A stretch of 64,000 bases of DNA from Streptomyces sp. CHD11 (lineage in GTDB: Bacteria; Actinomycetota; Actinomycetes; Streptomycetales; Streptomycetaceae), in NCBI RefSeq assembly GCF_018638295.1, contig NZ_JABTTS010000026.1:93264-157263 (forward strand). The letters run 5' to 3'. Shown here one piece after another: positions 17,987 through 26,731 of this stretch. Below the pieces are notes generated by a model that saw nothing but the letters and a program-made list of their open reading frames with translations, was not told the origin of the DNA and searched no databases. How positions within the stretch are numbered: position 1 is the stretch's first letter; every line of letters begins with the position of its first letter. Position numbers and translations under genes: made by a program.

Positions 17987-19063
17987 ATGACAACCATGAA
18001 CCCGACCGTCGACGCGTCCCTCCCGGACGCCGGCCGCGCGCCCGGCACCCCGGACGCTCCCGCCGAGTACCTCCTGGACGCCGACGAGGTGTCCGAGCTG
18101 CGCGCCGCCGCGGAGAAACTCGGCGAGGTCTACGGCGCGCCGAGCCTGCCCGAGTTCTACGACCGCGCGCTCACCGCCGAGGAGTTGCTGCCGGCGGGCC
18201 TGCGCACGTTCCTGCTGGAGTACCGGCGCAGCGAGCGCAACGCCTCCTGCCTGGTGCACGGCTTCCCGGTGGACGGCGGCGCGCTCGGTCCCACACCCGG
18301 TCACTGGCGCGAGGCGATCCACGGACGCACGGCCCGCGACCAGGAGGTGTGGCTGGCGCTGTGCGGCCTGCTGCTCGGCGACCCGTTCGGCTGGGCGACC
18401 CTGCAGGAGGGGCGGATCATCCAGAACATCCTGCCGATCCACGGCGACGAGGACCGGCAGAGCGGGTACGGCAGCGAGGCGCTGCTGGAGTTCCACACCG
18501 AGGACGGCTTCCACCCCAACCGCTGCGACTACCTGCTGCTGATGGGGCTGCGCAACCCCGACGCGGTGCCGACCATCGTCGCCTCGGTGAACGACGTCCG
18601 GCTCGCCGGCGCCGACCGGGCGGTGCTCGCCGAGGACCGGTTCCTGATCCGCCCGGACACCGAGCACATCCGGCAGCTGGAGACCTCCGCGCCCGGCCAC
18701 CCGGCGCTGCCCCGGCTGCGCGCGATGGCCGGGCGCCCGGCGCCGACGGCCGTGCTGTTCGGCGACCGGCTGAGCCCGTACCTGCGCATCGACCGCCCGT
18801 TCATGGACACCCTGCCCGGCGACACGCGGGCCGAGGCCGCGCTGGACCGGCTGATGGCGGAGCTGCACCGCGTCCAGCGGGACGTCGCGGTCGCCCCAGG
18901 CTCCCTGCTGATCGTCGACAACTACCGTGCGGTGCACGGCCGCAGGTCCTTCACCGCCCGCTACGACGGCACCGACCGCTGGCTGAAGAAGCTCACCGTC
19001 AGCCGCAACCTGCGCCGCAACCTGAGCGGTTACGCCCTCGACCACCCGCGCGTCATCGTCTGA
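17987..19063 (+). CDS. Fe(II)/2-oxoglutarate amino-acid beta-hydroxylase (VioC/AsnO-like)
   Basis: This 358-aa protein belongs to the clavaminate synthase/TauD-like oxygenases. The iron facial triad is visible as H170-T-E172 in LEFHTEDGFHPNRCDYLL and His317 in VDNYRAVHG. The HxE rather than HxD form, followed by FHPNRCDYLLL, is typical of the VioC/OrfP arginine and AsnO asparagine beta-hydroxylases. Since one NRPS module carries an asparagine code, free asparagine is the favoured substrate (inference). Arginine is the main alternative. The ATG at 17987 follows GAGGAC. It starts a run of oxidative genes 38-197 bp apart behind the bimodular NRPS. Confidence 0.87.
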   Translation: MTTMNPTVDASLPDAGRAPGTPDAPAEYLLDADEVSELRAAAEKLGEVYGAPSLPEFYDRALTAEELLPAGLRTFLLEYRRSERNASCLVHGFPVDGGALGPTPGHWREAIHGRTARDQEVWLALCGLLLGDPFGWATLQEGRIIQNILPIHGDEDRQSGYGSEALLEFHTEDGFHPNRCDYLLLMGLRNPDAVPTIVASVNDVRLAGADRAVLAEDRFLIRPDTEHIRQLETSAPGHPALPRLRAMAGRPAPTAVLFGDRLSPYLRIDRPFMDTLPGDTRAEAALDRLMAELHRVQRDVAVAPGSLLIVDNYRAVHGRRSFTARYDGTDRWLKKLTVSRNLRRNLSGYALDHPRVIV

Positions 19064-19101
19064 CCCGGCCGGTCCCCACGTACGCGAAAGGCAGCATCGT
19101 C

Positions 19102-19872
19102 ATGCGCACCGTCATCGTGTCCGGCGCCTCCAGCGGCATCGGGCAGGCCACCGCCGAACGCTTCGCCCGGGCCGGCGACCACGTGGTCAACCTGGACGTG
19201 CGGCCCCCGGCCGCCGGCCGCCCGGACGGGCCCCGGGAGGGCGGCGGCGAGGTCCACCGGGTCACGGCGGACGTCGCCGACTGGGACGCCGTCCGGGACG
19301 CCGTCGACCGGGTGGCCGCCGAGCGGGGGCGGCTGGATGTCGTCGTCGCCAACGCCGGCATCAGCGTCCGGCACGGCATCCTGGAGATCACCGAGGCGGA
19401 GGCCCGGCGCACCCTCGACGTCAACCTCATGGGCGTCCTCGCCCTGTGGCGGCACTCCGCGGCGCACATGCTGCGCCGGGGCGAGGGGGTGCTGCTGGCG
19501 ACGGCCTCCGTCAACGGATCCCGCGGCTACCCGCTGTACGCCGACTACAACGCCAGCAAGGCCGGCGTGACGTCGCTGTGCCAGACCTTCGCGGTCGAGC
19601 TGGCCCCGCTGATCCGTACGGCGTGCGTGGCGCCGGGGGCGGTGCTGACGCCGATGCAGCGCGCCGAGTACACCGACGCCATGCTCGACGAGGTCAACGC
19701 GCGTATCCCGGCCCGGCGGCACGCGCTGCCCGAGGAGATCGCGGAGGTCTTCCACTTCCTCGCCTCGCCCGGTGCGGCCTTCGTGTCGGGCCAGCAGTTC
19801 ACGGTGGACGGGGCCGAGACCGCCGGGGCGACGACGGCGTTCTTCCCCGGACCCACCGAGCCCCTGCGCTGA
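19102..19872 (+). CDS. Short-chain dehydrogenase/reductase
   Basis: This is a classical 256-aa SDR. It has the nucleotide-binding SGASSGIG (residues 7-14), NAG (84-86) and the catalytic set Ser136, Tyr149, Lys153 (YNASK). The C terminus keeps the SGQQFTVDGAET ending of the family. It follows the 2-oxoglutarate oxygenase by 38 bp and precedes a P450, so it could oxidise or reduce the hydroxyl placed by one of these enzymes; that is inference from position. The cofactor preference is not certain, but the aspartate at the end of beta-2 (NLDVR) favours NAD(H). Confidence 0.88.
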   Translation: MRTVIVSGASSGIGQATAERFARAGDHVVNLDVRPPAAGRPDGPREGGGEVHRVTADVADWDAVRDAVDRVAAERGRLDVVVANAGISVRHGILEITEAEARRTLDVNLMGVLALWRHSAAHMLRRGEGVLLATASVNGSRGYPLYADYNASKAGVTSLCQTFAVELAPLIRTACVAPGAVLTPMQRAEYTDAMLDEVNARIPARRHALPEEIAEVFHFLASPGAAFVSGQQFTVDGAETAGATTAFFPGPTEPLR

Positions 19873-19918
19873 CCCGGCTTCGCCCGCAAGCCGTCCGACC
19901 GAGCCCTAGGGACCGAAG

Positions 19919-21157
19919 ATGTATCTGCAGACCCGCCCCGTCCCGGATCCGGTGGCGCTCGACGAGGTGGACCTCGCCGACCCGCTGCTGCACGCCCGCC
20001 ACGACCTGGGCCCGCTGTGGCGCCGGATGCGCGCCGAGGACCCGGTGCACTGGCAGCCGGAGGGCGCGCACGGCCCGGGGTTCTGGGCGGTCAGCGGCCA
20101 CGCGGACGCGGCCGCCGTGCTGGGCGACAGCGAGACGTTCACCTCCGAGCGGGGCAACGTCCTCGACACGCTGCTGGCGGGCGGCGACTCCGCGGCCGGG
20201 AAGATGCTCGCCGTCACCGACGGGCACCCGCACCGGGCGCTGCGCAGCGCGCTGCTCAGGCCGTTCTCCCCGCGGTCGCTGGAGGTGGTGGTGGACAGTG
20301 TGCGCCGCGGCACCCGCCGGCTCGTCGCGGAGGCGGTCGAGCGGGGCACGGCGGACTTCGCGGCCGACGTCGCCGCGCACATCCCGCTGGCCGCGATCTG
20401 CGACCTGCTGGGTGTGCCGGCCGCCGACCGGGGCCACATCATCTCCCTGACGTCCTCGGCGCTGTCGTCCGCGGACGGCGTGCCCGACCAGGAGGCCACC
20501 TGGTCCTCGCGCAACGGCCTGCTGCTGTACTTCTCGGAGCTGGCCGCCGAGCGGCGCAGGAAGCCCTACGACGACGTGGTCGGCCTGCTGGTGAACCGGG
20601 AGATCGACGGACGTCCGCTGACGCACGAGGAGATCGTCTTCAACTGCTACAGCATCATCATGGGCGGTCACGAGACGACCCGCTTCTCCATGGTGGGCGC
20701 CCTGCACGCCCTGATGGAGCGGCCGGACCAGTGGCGGGCGCTGAAGTCCGGTGCCGTGGAGACGTCGTCGGCGGTCGAGGAGGTGCTGCGCTGGACCACC
20801 CCGGCGCTGCACAGCGGCCGGACCGCCGCGCAGGACGTGCTGCTGGGCGACCGGTTCGTCGAGGAGGGCGACATCGTCACCGTCTGGATGGCCTCGGCCA
20901 ACCGGGACGAGCGGGTCTTCGACCGGCCGGACGTCTTCGACCTGTCCCGGACCCCCAACAAGCACCTGTCCTTCGCGTACGGGCCGCACTTCTGCCTGGG
21001 CGCCTTCCTTGCCCGCGCGGAGCTGTCGGCCCTGCTGGAGAGCGTGCGGGACCTGGTGGCCGGGGCGGAGCCCGCCGGGGAGCCGGAGTACGTCTACTCC
21101 AACTTCCTCAGCGGCATGTCAGCCCTCCCGGTCACCCTCCGCCCCGAGCCCCGGTAG
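19919..21157 (+). CDS. Cytochrome P450, tailoring enzyme
   Basis: The 412-aa P450 has the I-helix motif MGGHETT, the K-helix EEVLR (ExxR) and the haem loop FAYGPHFCLGAF with Cys359 as haem ligand. It is soluble and belongs to the actinomycete CYP type that needs ferredoxin; none is encoded in the window. It is the last gene of the NRPS/oxygenase/SDR run. Its final 39 bases overlap the 3' end of the convergent thioesterase. P450s of this kind hydroxylate amino acids on carrier proteins or finished peptides in NRPS pathways. Which one applies here is unknown. Confidence 0.92.
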   Translation: MYLQTRPVPDPVALDEVDLADPLLHARHDLGPLWRRMRAEDPVHWQPEGAHGPGFWAVSGHADAAAVLGDSETFTSERGNVLDTLLAGGDSAAGKMLAVTDGHPHRALRSALLRPFSPRSLEVVVDSVRRGTRRLVAEAVERGTADFAADVAAHIPLAAICDLLGVPAADRGHIISLTSSALSSADGVPDQEATWSSRNGLLLYFSELAAERRRKPYDDVVGLLVNREIDGRPLTHEEIVFNCYSIIMGGHETTRFSMVGALHALMERPDQWRALKSGAVETSSAVEEVLRWTTPALHSGRTAAQDVLLGDRFVEEGDIVTVWMASANRDERVFDRPDVFDLSRTPNKHLSFAYGPHFCLGAFLARAELSALLESVRDLVAGAEPAGEPEYVYSNFLSGMSALPVTLRPEPR

Positions 21158-21925
21158 GCCGAGGCGGCGCAGCTCGCCGGTCACGGCCGCCAGCGTCGAC
21201 TCCGGATGCGTCCGCGGGTAGGAGTGCCCGCCGGGTACGACGCGCGTCCGGGGCGGCGGCGCGCCGTATCCGGCCCAGGGTTCGGCCGCGGAGGGGGCAC
21301 AGACGTCGTCGTCGGCGCCGGCCAGGACGACGAGCGGGCAGCGCACCGGGACCGGACCGGGCAGGAGGTAGCGTTCGGCGATCTCCAGATCGGCCCGCAC
21401 CGCACGCAGCAGGTCGCGCAGGAACTCGGGGTGCTCCAGGAGCTCTCCGGGCAGTCCGCCGGTGCGGTGCAGCCAGGCGGCCAGCCTCCGGTCGCCGCTG
21501 CCGGTGAGGCGCTCCCGGCCGAGGGGTACGTGCGGGGCCCGGTGGGCCGAGACGACCAGCGCGGCGGGGGCCCGCAGGCCGTGCTGCCGCTCGATGCGCC
21601 GGGTGAGCTCGTAGGCCACGACGGCGCCGAAGCTGTGGCCGAACAGCACGTACGGCAGGTCGAGTTCGCCACGCAGCGCATCGAGGAGGGCGTCGGCCAG
21701 CGGTTCCAGGGCGTACGGCACCGGTTCGTCGATGCGCGGACCGCGGCCCGGCAGCTGTACCGGGGCGAGCTCGACGCCCCGGGGCAGGTACGGACGCCAG
21801 ACGGTGAAGGAGGCCGCGCTGCCTCCGGCGGGCGGCAGGCAGAACAGCCGGAGCCGGGCCGGCCCGGCGGCGTACCGCCCGGCGATCCACGGTGCTGCCG
21901 GCGCCACGGGGTCAAGGGTGCTCAT
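21119..21925 (-). CDS. Second type II thioesterase
   Basis: This 268-aa alpha/beta hydrolase has LFCLPPAGGSAASF, PGRG, the nucleophile elbow GHSFGA and GGHSYPR near the C terminus. It would edit misprimed carrier proteins. The ATG at 21925 is chosen because homology starts soon after it. It is convergent with and overlaps the P450 by 39 bp, and divergent from the ACP/acyl-CoA dehydrogenase pair. It resembles the thioesterase at 3289-4104 in all motifs but differs clearly in sequence, so a very recent duplication is unlikely. One copy may serve the lipid carrier and the other the peptide carriers (inference). Confidence 0.92.
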   Translation of the reverse strand: MSTLDPVAPAAPWIAGRYAAGPARLRLFCLPPAGGSAASFTVWRPYLPRGVELAPVQLPGRGPRIDEPVPYALEPLADALLDALRGELDLPYVLFGHSFGAVVAYELTRRIERQHGLRAPAALVVSAHRAPHVPLGRERLTGSGDRRLAAWLHRTGGLPGELLEHPEFLRDLLRAVRADLEIAERYLLPGPVPVRCPLVVLAGADDDVCAPSAAEPWAGYGAPPPRTRVVPGGHSYPRTHPESTLAAVTGELRRLGLPGLGAEGDREG

Positions 21926-21958
21926 ACGGACCAGCCTTACCCCCGCGGACGCGGCGCG

Positions 21959-22034
21959 GCCAGGCAGCTCGGCGGCAGCTTGCGCGGTAGCAGCATCGGC
22001 GCTCGCGCGCGGAGTTGCCGAGAGCCTGCCGGAG
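21959..22034. promoter_or_regulatory. Inverted pair of cluster-specific operator motifs before the second thioesterase and the ACP
   Basis: Facing the thioesterase, the minus strand reads GCTGCC, 7 bases, TGCCTGGC (21979 down to 21959), only 33 bp from its start. Facing the ACP gene at 22079, the plus strand reads GTTGCC (22014-22019), 7 bases, TGCC (22027-22030), with the last half degenerate. Spacing and orientation match the stronger copies at 4216, 7900 and 27787. Confidence 0.5.
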
Positions 22035-22078
22035 CCGTTACCTGGGGCGGGGTGCCGGACCGCCCTAGCGTCGGCACC

Positions 22079-22423
22079 ATGACTCACACCCCTGCCGCAA
22101 GCGCCACCGAGGCCGTGGCTCCCGTGGTGCTCGGGATGACCCGGCTGATCGCCCCGCGCAAGCTCCCCGAGGTCACCGCGGAACACCATCTGATCGGCGA
22201 CCTGGGCTTCCACTCGCTGGTCCTCGCCGAACTCGGCTACAACCTGGAGGACCTGTACGGTCTGCGGTCGCTGACCCCCGAGGAGGCGATGAAGCTGGAG
22301 CGGGTGGGCGACGTCATCGACTTCGTCGTGGGCGAGGTGGCGGCGGGCCACGCCACGCTGGCCACCGACGACGAGGTCGAGCTGCTTCTCGCCCGCTACG
22401 ACATCGGCGGCCCCGCGGCATGA
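22079..22423 (+). CDS. Acyl carrier protein for the fatty-acyl starter
   Basis: This 114-aa free-standing carrier protein has the phosphopantetheine site at Ser46 in GDLGFHSLVLAEL. The usual DSL is HSL, which is unusual but keeps the serine and the following leucine. Its stop overlaps the start of the acyl-CoA dehydrogenase gene (ATGA), a sign of coupled translation. Together with the FAAL at 6092 this matches the lipid-loading sets of acidic lipopeptide clusters (ligase, carrier, acyl-CoA dehydrogenase). The likely role is to hold the fatty acid during desaturation and delivery to the starter C domain. Confidence 0.85.
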   Translation: MTHTPAASATEAVAPVVLGMTRLIAPRKLPEVTAEHHLIGDLGFHSLVLAELGYNLEDLYGLRSLTPEEAMKLERVGDVIDFVVGEVAAGHATLATDDEVELLLARYDIGGPAA

Positions 22424-24162
22424 CCGGTCAGGACGTCGACCGGCCGTCCCACGCGCTCGCCGCGGACCTGGACCGGGTCCTGGGCGATCCCGGTGCGGAA
22501 AGCGGCCCGTTCAGCTTCGCGGAGATCGTGGCGCACGAGGAGCGCGACGCGCTGCCGGAGGGGGCCGTGGAGCTGCTGCGCTCCTGGGGCTTCGCCCGGT
22601 ACCTGGTGCCGGAGGCGTTCGGCGGCGGGCTGCGCAATCTGGAACAGCTCTTCCTGCTGACCCGGGTCCTGGCCCGGCGCAACCTCACCGTGTCGGTGAT
22701 GTTCGGCTCGGCGCTGCTCGGTGTCAACCCGGTGTGGCTGTGGGGCGACGAGGAGCAGCGCAAGCGGGTCGCGCAGGGTCTGCTCGACGGGGATCTGGCG
22801 TGCTTCGCGGTCTCCGAGCCCGACCACGGCAGTGATCTGGGGACCAACGGGACGGTCGCGGTGCCGGACGGCGACGGCTATCTCCTCACGGGAGAGAAGT
22901 GGCCGGTGGGCAATGCCACCCGGGGCCGCTTCGTCACCGTGTACGCGAACGTCGAGGGCGTCGGATCGTCCTTGCTGCTGCTCGACAAGTCTCAGCTCGC
23001 CGAGGGCAGTTGGGGCAACCGACCCTTTGTCCGCACGGTCGGGCTGCGCGGCCACGACCTCAGCGGCCTCTCCTTCGGGAGCACACCGGTTCCGGGCGGC
23101 TGTCTGCTCGGCCGTCCGGGCGGCGGCCTGGCCGGGATCCTCCAGGTGCTGCAGATCACGCGGACGGCGATCGGCGCGCTGTCGGTGGGCACGATGGACT
23201 CGGTGCTGCGGATCGCGCTGCGGTACGCCCATGAGCGGGAGCTGTACGGCGAGGCGATCTACCGGATCCCGGTGATCCGCCGGCACCTGGTCCGGGCCCA
23301 CCTGGACCTGCTGATCGCCGAGTGCACGGCGCTGCCGGTGACGCGCTCGCTGTCGGTGGCGCCGTCCCGGCTGAGCCTGTGGTCGTCGGTGGTGAAGTAC
23401 CTGGTACCGACCCTGGCCGAGGAGGTGGTGGCGGAGGCCGGGCGGGTGCTGGGCGCGCGGAGCTATCTGCGCGAGGAGGTCGCCTCGGGCGTCTTCCAGA
23501 AGCTCCAGCGCGACCATGCGATCGCGAGCATCTTCGAGGGCACCACGCACGTCAACCTGCACGGCATCGCCTCGCAGCTGCCCACGGTGGCGCGCATCGC
23601 CGACCGGCCGGCGCGCGAGGGGAACACCGTGCTGCGGGAGCTCTTCGACGATGCCCGGGAGGCTCCCCTCTGGCAGCCCTCGGGACGCGCGCTGCGGCTG
23701 ACCAACGCCGCCGAGGACGAGATCACCCGCGGCTGGGAACCGGCCGTGGCGCGGGCGCGGCTGATCGCCGGGCAGGAGCTGCGCCCGGCCGAGGCGGGCG
23801 CCCTGACCAAGGTGCTGGACCGCCTCTCGCTGCTGCGCGGCGGGTTCTACTCCCGGATCGCCGCGGGCACCCTGGACGCGGCCACGGCCGAGGCGCAGGA
23901 CGCCGCCGCCGAGCACTGCCTGTACCACGCGGCGGCGTCCTGCCTGTACACGTGGCTGTACTCCTTCGAGCGGGAGCGCACCGCGCCCGCCGGTACCGCC
24001 TGGCTGGTGCTCGTCCTCCAGCGGCTGCTGTCCCGCCTGGGGCACGCCACGGAGCCGGACGGGGCACTGCTGGCGCCGGTGGAGGAGCTGATGCTCGCGT
24101 GTCTGGACGGCCCCGAGCACTTCTCCCTCCGGGCGATCCGGGCGGCCTGCCGTCCGGCATGA
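22420..24162 (+). CDS. Acyl-CoA/acyl-ACP dehydrogenase acting on the lipid starter
   Basis: The 580-aa protein is longer than usual acyl-CoA dehydrogenases (about 380 aa), with an extra C-terminal helical part as in large FadE-like forms. Visible motifs are VSEPDHGSDLG and LTGEKWPVGNA in the middle domain and the segment IFEGTTHVNLHG, where the EG pair marks the usual catalytic-base region. It would use FAD to make a 2,3-double bond. Coupling to the ACP gene suggests that the substrate is acyl-ACP, giving an unsaturated lipid tail (inference). Two hairpins follow the gene. Confidence 0.88.
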   Translation: MTGQDVDRPSHALAADLDRVLGDPGAESGPFSFAEIVAHEERDALPEGAVELLRSWGFARYLVPEAFGGGLRNLEQLFLLTRVLARRNLTVSVMFGSALLGVNPVWLWGDEEQRKRVAQGLLDGDLACFAVSEPDHGSDLGTNGTVAVPDGDGYLLTGEKWPVGNATRGRFVTVYANVEGVGSSLLLLDKSQLAEGSWGNRPFVRTVGLRGHDLSGLSFGSTPVPGGCLLGRPGGGLAGILQVLQITRTAIGALSVGTMDSVLRIALRYAHERELYGEAIYRIPVIRRHLVRAHLDLLIAECTALPVTRSLSVAPSRLSLWSSVVKYLVPTLAEEVVAEAGRVLGARSYLREEVASGVFQKLQRDHAIASIFEGTTHVNLHGIASQLPTVARIADRPAREGNTVLRELFDDAREAPLWQPSGRALRLTNAAEDEITRGWEPAVARARLIAGQELRPAEAGALTKVLDRLSLLRGGFYSRIAAGTLDAATAEAQDAAAEHCLYHAAASCLYTWLYSFERERTAPAGTAWLVLVLQRLLSRLGHATEPDGALLAPVEELMLACLDGPEHFSLRAIRAACRPA

Positions 24163-24214
24163 TCCGCGGCCGCGGGACTCGGCCGGTCCACCCGGGTACG
24201 GGACCCGCACCGCG

Positions 24215-24292
24215 GGCCGTACCCGTCCGGGAGGGCCGGCCGGGTACGGCCGCCGGGTGGCCGGCCCCAGGAAAAGAACACGGGCCGGCCAC
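24215..24292. terminator. Two adjacent hairpins between convergent genes
   Basis: The first hairpin pairs GGCCGTACCCG (24215-24225) with CGGGTACGGCC (24241-24251). The second pairs GTGGCCGGCCC (24257-24267) with GGGCCGGCCAC (24282-24292). Both stems are perfect over 11 bp. They lie between the dehydrogenase ending at 24162 and the convergent regulator ending at 24309, so they probably end transcription from both sides. Confidence 0.65.
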
Positions 24293-24308
24293 TTCGCGGA
24301 CGAGAACG

Positions 24309-25700
24309 TCAGGCGGCGGAATGCGCCGCGCCGGCCGCGGACACGGTGAGAGCGCGGTACTCCTCCACTCCCTGTCCGGCCGGGGCGGCGGACTGCGACC
24401 GCGCACGTGCCACCACGTGCCTGACGAGAGCGTGCACCCGGTACCGGTACTGCCCCTGACGCAGTGTCTGGACCAGTGACGCGTCGACGAGTTCGGCCAG
24501 CCGGTGGGACAGCTGGGGCGCCGATCCGACGGAGCCCCGGTGGCCGGCGAGGACGTCGTCCAGCGCGAACGGGTCCGGCAGCGTGACCAGGTCGTGCAGG
24601 AGGTCCCGGTGGGGCGCGGGCAGCAGGTCGTAGCTCCAGCGAACGCTCTCGGAGAGGGTGCGGTGGGTGCTCAGCGCGCCCGCGTCGACCTGGTCGAGCA
24701 ACGGGAACAGGGTCTCCTCCCGCAGCAGCGTGCTGAGCGGCAGGGAGCGCAGACGCTGGGCGGCGATCTCGATGGCCAGCGGCATACCGTCCAGCAGCCG
24801 GCAGAGGATGGTCACCTGCGGCAGGTGGGGGGCGAGGTCCAGCGTCGGCAGGCTGGAGCGGACCCGGCGGAGCAGCAGTTCCACCGCGCTCGGCATGCCC
24901 GCGCCGTGGTCCTCGGGGCGGCCCACGCGCAGCGGTTCGACCTCCCAGCTCTCGGCCGCCCCGGCGGCCAGGGCCCGGCGCGAGGTGACGAGCAGATGCA
25001 GCCCGGGGTGTTCGTCGAGGAGCCGGCGGGCGAGGCGGGCGGTCTGCCGGACGACGCGTTCGGCGCCGTCCAGGACGAGCAGCCGCCGCCCGGTGCCGCC
25101 GAGGTCACCGGTCAGATTCCCGGTGAGAGCGTCCAGTTCGGTGCGGCTGCGCACCGGCTCGAGATGTTCCGGCGCGCAGTCGCGCAGTTCGGCGACCGCG
25201 ACGCCGTCCGGGAAGAGCGGGCGCAGCCGGTACGCCGCCGCGAGCGCGAGCCGGGTCTTGCCCACGCCGCCGGGTCCGGTCAGGACCATCAGCCGGCTGC
25301 GCTGCGCGGAGGCCAGGATGTGCCGCATGTCCGTCTCACGCCCCACCAGCGGGTCGCCGAGGGGGCGGGGTCCGTGCCAGGGCGCGAGTTCCGCCCCGTC
25401 CTGCTCGGACCGGGTCCGCTGCGCGGGGACGAGTGATCCGTCCCCGGTGTCCCAGACGGTCGGGCCGGCGGGCGCGGCGGGCGCGCCGCCGAGGGCGTTG
25501 AGCAGCAGCTCGACGGAGCTCCGGCGCGGGTTGGTGTTGGAGCCGGTCTCCAGGTTCCGGATCGTGCGGACACTCACACCAGAACGCTCCGCGAGCTCTT
25601 CCTGGGTCCAGCCTGAAACCCGTCGCTGGTTCACCAGGAATTCACGTAGCTGATGTACATCCATTCTGCCGAAGGAAAAAAATCCGGCGTGAATCACCAT
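24309..25700 (-). CDS. XRE-family regulator with NB-ARC-type ATPase domain
   Basis: This 463-aa protein has an N-terminal helix-turn-helix (QEELAERSGVSVRTIRNLE, residues about 30-50) followed by a P-loop ATPase with Walker A GPGGVGKTRLA and Walker B LLVLDGAE. An NB-ARC-like tail without TPR repeats ends the protein. Proteins built this way are found as pathway-linked activators in actinomycetes. The ATG at 25700 is preferred because AAGGGGG lies about 10 bases upstream; the ATG at 25664 has no such site. A 14-bp palindrome (25790-25803) lies 90 bp upstream. It is a candidate regulator of the lipopeptide genes. Confidence 0.85.
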   Translation of the reverse strand: MVIHAGFFSFGRMDVHQLREFLVNQRRVSGWTQEELAERSGVSVRTIRNLETGSNTNPRRSSVELLLNALGGAPAAPAGPTVWDTGDGSLVPAQRTRSEQDGAELAPWHGPRPLGDPLVGRETDMRHILASAQRSRLMVLTGPGGVGKTRLALAAAYRLRPLFPDGVAVAELRDCAPEHLEPVRSRTELDALTGNLTGDLGGTGRRLLVLDGAERVVRQTARLARRLLDEHPGLHLLVTSRRALAAGAAESWEVEPLRVGRPEDHGAGMPSAVELLLRRVRSSLPTLDLAPHLPQVTILCRLLDGMPLAIEIAAQRLRSLPLSTLLREETLFPLLDQVDAGALSTHRTLSESVRWSYDLLPAPHRDLLHDLVTLPDPFALDDVLAGHRGSVGSAPQLSHRLAELVDASLVQTLRQGQYRYRVHALVRHVVARARSQSAAPAGQGVEEYRALTVSAAGAAHSAA

Positions 25701-25789
25701 TGACAGAATCCCCCTTGGAAAGCAAACTGTGCGACCCCCCGCACCTATCCCCGTGAAAACCTCGCACAGCGGCGGGTCGCTCCCCTCAT

Positions 25790-25803
25790 CGGCCGATCGG
25801 CCG
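25790..25803. repeat. 14-bp perfect palindrome upstream of the XRE/ATPase regulator
   Basis: CGGCCGATCGGCCG is self-complementary over all 14 bases and lies in the 221-bp gap between the regulator start and the PPTase stop. It could be an operator for autoregulation by the regulator, which is itself a helix-turn-helix protein. Palindromes of G and C are common in such DNA, so the weight is modest. Confidence 0.35.
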
Positions 25804-25921
25804 GTTCAGACGGTTGACCGGATCCCCACAAAGTCAACTGCAATACATTCTTGTTTTGGCCAAGACCGGACCCTACTCGACCAAAACAACGAGCGGGAGT
25901 TCCCCTCTCGGCAGGAAAGCG

Positions 25922-26623
25922 TCACATGACCGCTTCCTGCCATCCACTGCCGGGGGAAACACCTTCCGACAGCGGTCCGGACCAATCCTCGGCGGTCAGG
26001 CAGACGGCCGCCACCAGATAGCCGGAACGCACTGCCCACCTCCCCTCGAACCGGTGCCGCCGCCCGGGTGCCACACCCCGGAACGAGCCATCCCCGGTCA
26101 CGCTCACCACGAAGTCGCGGATGCCGTGACGGCGCCCCAGCCAGGGGGAGAACGCCTTGTAGGACGCCTCCATGGCACAGAACACCAGCCGGTCCGCCGG
26201 TGGTCCGAGCGTCGCGCGCAGAGCGTCCGCCGCCGGGTGCCCGGCGCCCGGCAGGAGGCGCCCGGCGACGGCGGCGGGCAGCGGTTCGGCCGGTTCGGCG
26301 TCGATCCCGAGGGAGGCGTACGTCCCGGCCGGGGCCACGACGGCCGCCCGGTAGCCGGGGCAGTGGGTCATGCTGCCGACCGCCCCCCGGGGCCACCGAG
26401 GAGCGCCCGACACTTGCGGAACGAGTGGTTCCGGCGGGATTCCCAGCCGGGCCAGCGCCCTGCGCGCACAGCCCCGGACCGTGGTGAACTCACGCCGGCG
26501 CTCCTCGGACGAGCCCCGCACCACGGCCTGTTCGGAGGGAAACAGGCAGGCCGCCGCTTCGGGACCGGTGTCGCCGTACGCCTCGCACAGTTCGACGCCT
26601 GCGGGAACCAGGTGGTCGGGCAC
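25922..26623 (-). CDS. 4'-Phosphopantetheinyl transferase (EntD/Sfp family)
   Basis: The protein has the EntD-type motifs FTTVRGCARRAL, SMTHCPGYRA, LGIDAEP and FCAMEASYKAF (the E-A-S-x-x-K magnesium/CoA motif). It transfers phosphopantetheine from CoA to the carrier domains of the cluster, making them active. I chose the GTG at 26623 (233 aa) because GGGGGA lies 4 bases upstream and the family usually begins near VPxxV. A longer form from the GTG at 26683 adds 20 residues without homology. It is divergent from the LuxR-type regulator with 108 bp between them. Confidence 0.9.
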   Translation of the reverse strand: MPDHLVPAGVELCEAYGDTGPEAAACLFPSEQAVVRGSSEERRREFTTVRGCARRALARLGIPPEPLVPQVSGAPRWPRGAVGSMTHCPGYRAAVVAPAGTYASLGIDAEPAEPLPAAVAGRLLPGAGHPAADALRATLGPPADRLVFCAMEASYKAFSPWLGRRHGIRDFVVSVTGDGSFRGVAPGRRHRFEGRWAVRSGYLVAAVCLTAEDWSGPLSEGVSPGSGWQEAVM

Positions 26624-26731
26624 TACGTCCCCCGCTGAGATCGACGTCGGTTGGTACGGTCGGCGCCGAAGATACTCCCGCACATATGCGAACGACGTGT
26701 AGAGACGGCCGACGGCCCGAGGAGTGACGGA

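Noticed and set aside
11202..17993. A 2263-codon minus-strand frame opposite the bimodular NRPS
   Set aside because: The translation is low in hydrophobic residues and full of H, R, G and Q; the plus strand holds all NRPS motifs. The same applies to 7333-11205.
22005..22050. GTTACC at 22037 as a further operator copy
   Set aside because: The second half at the required spacing (GGTGCCG) does not match TGCCTGGC; only the copy at 22014 keeps GTTGCC and TGCC.
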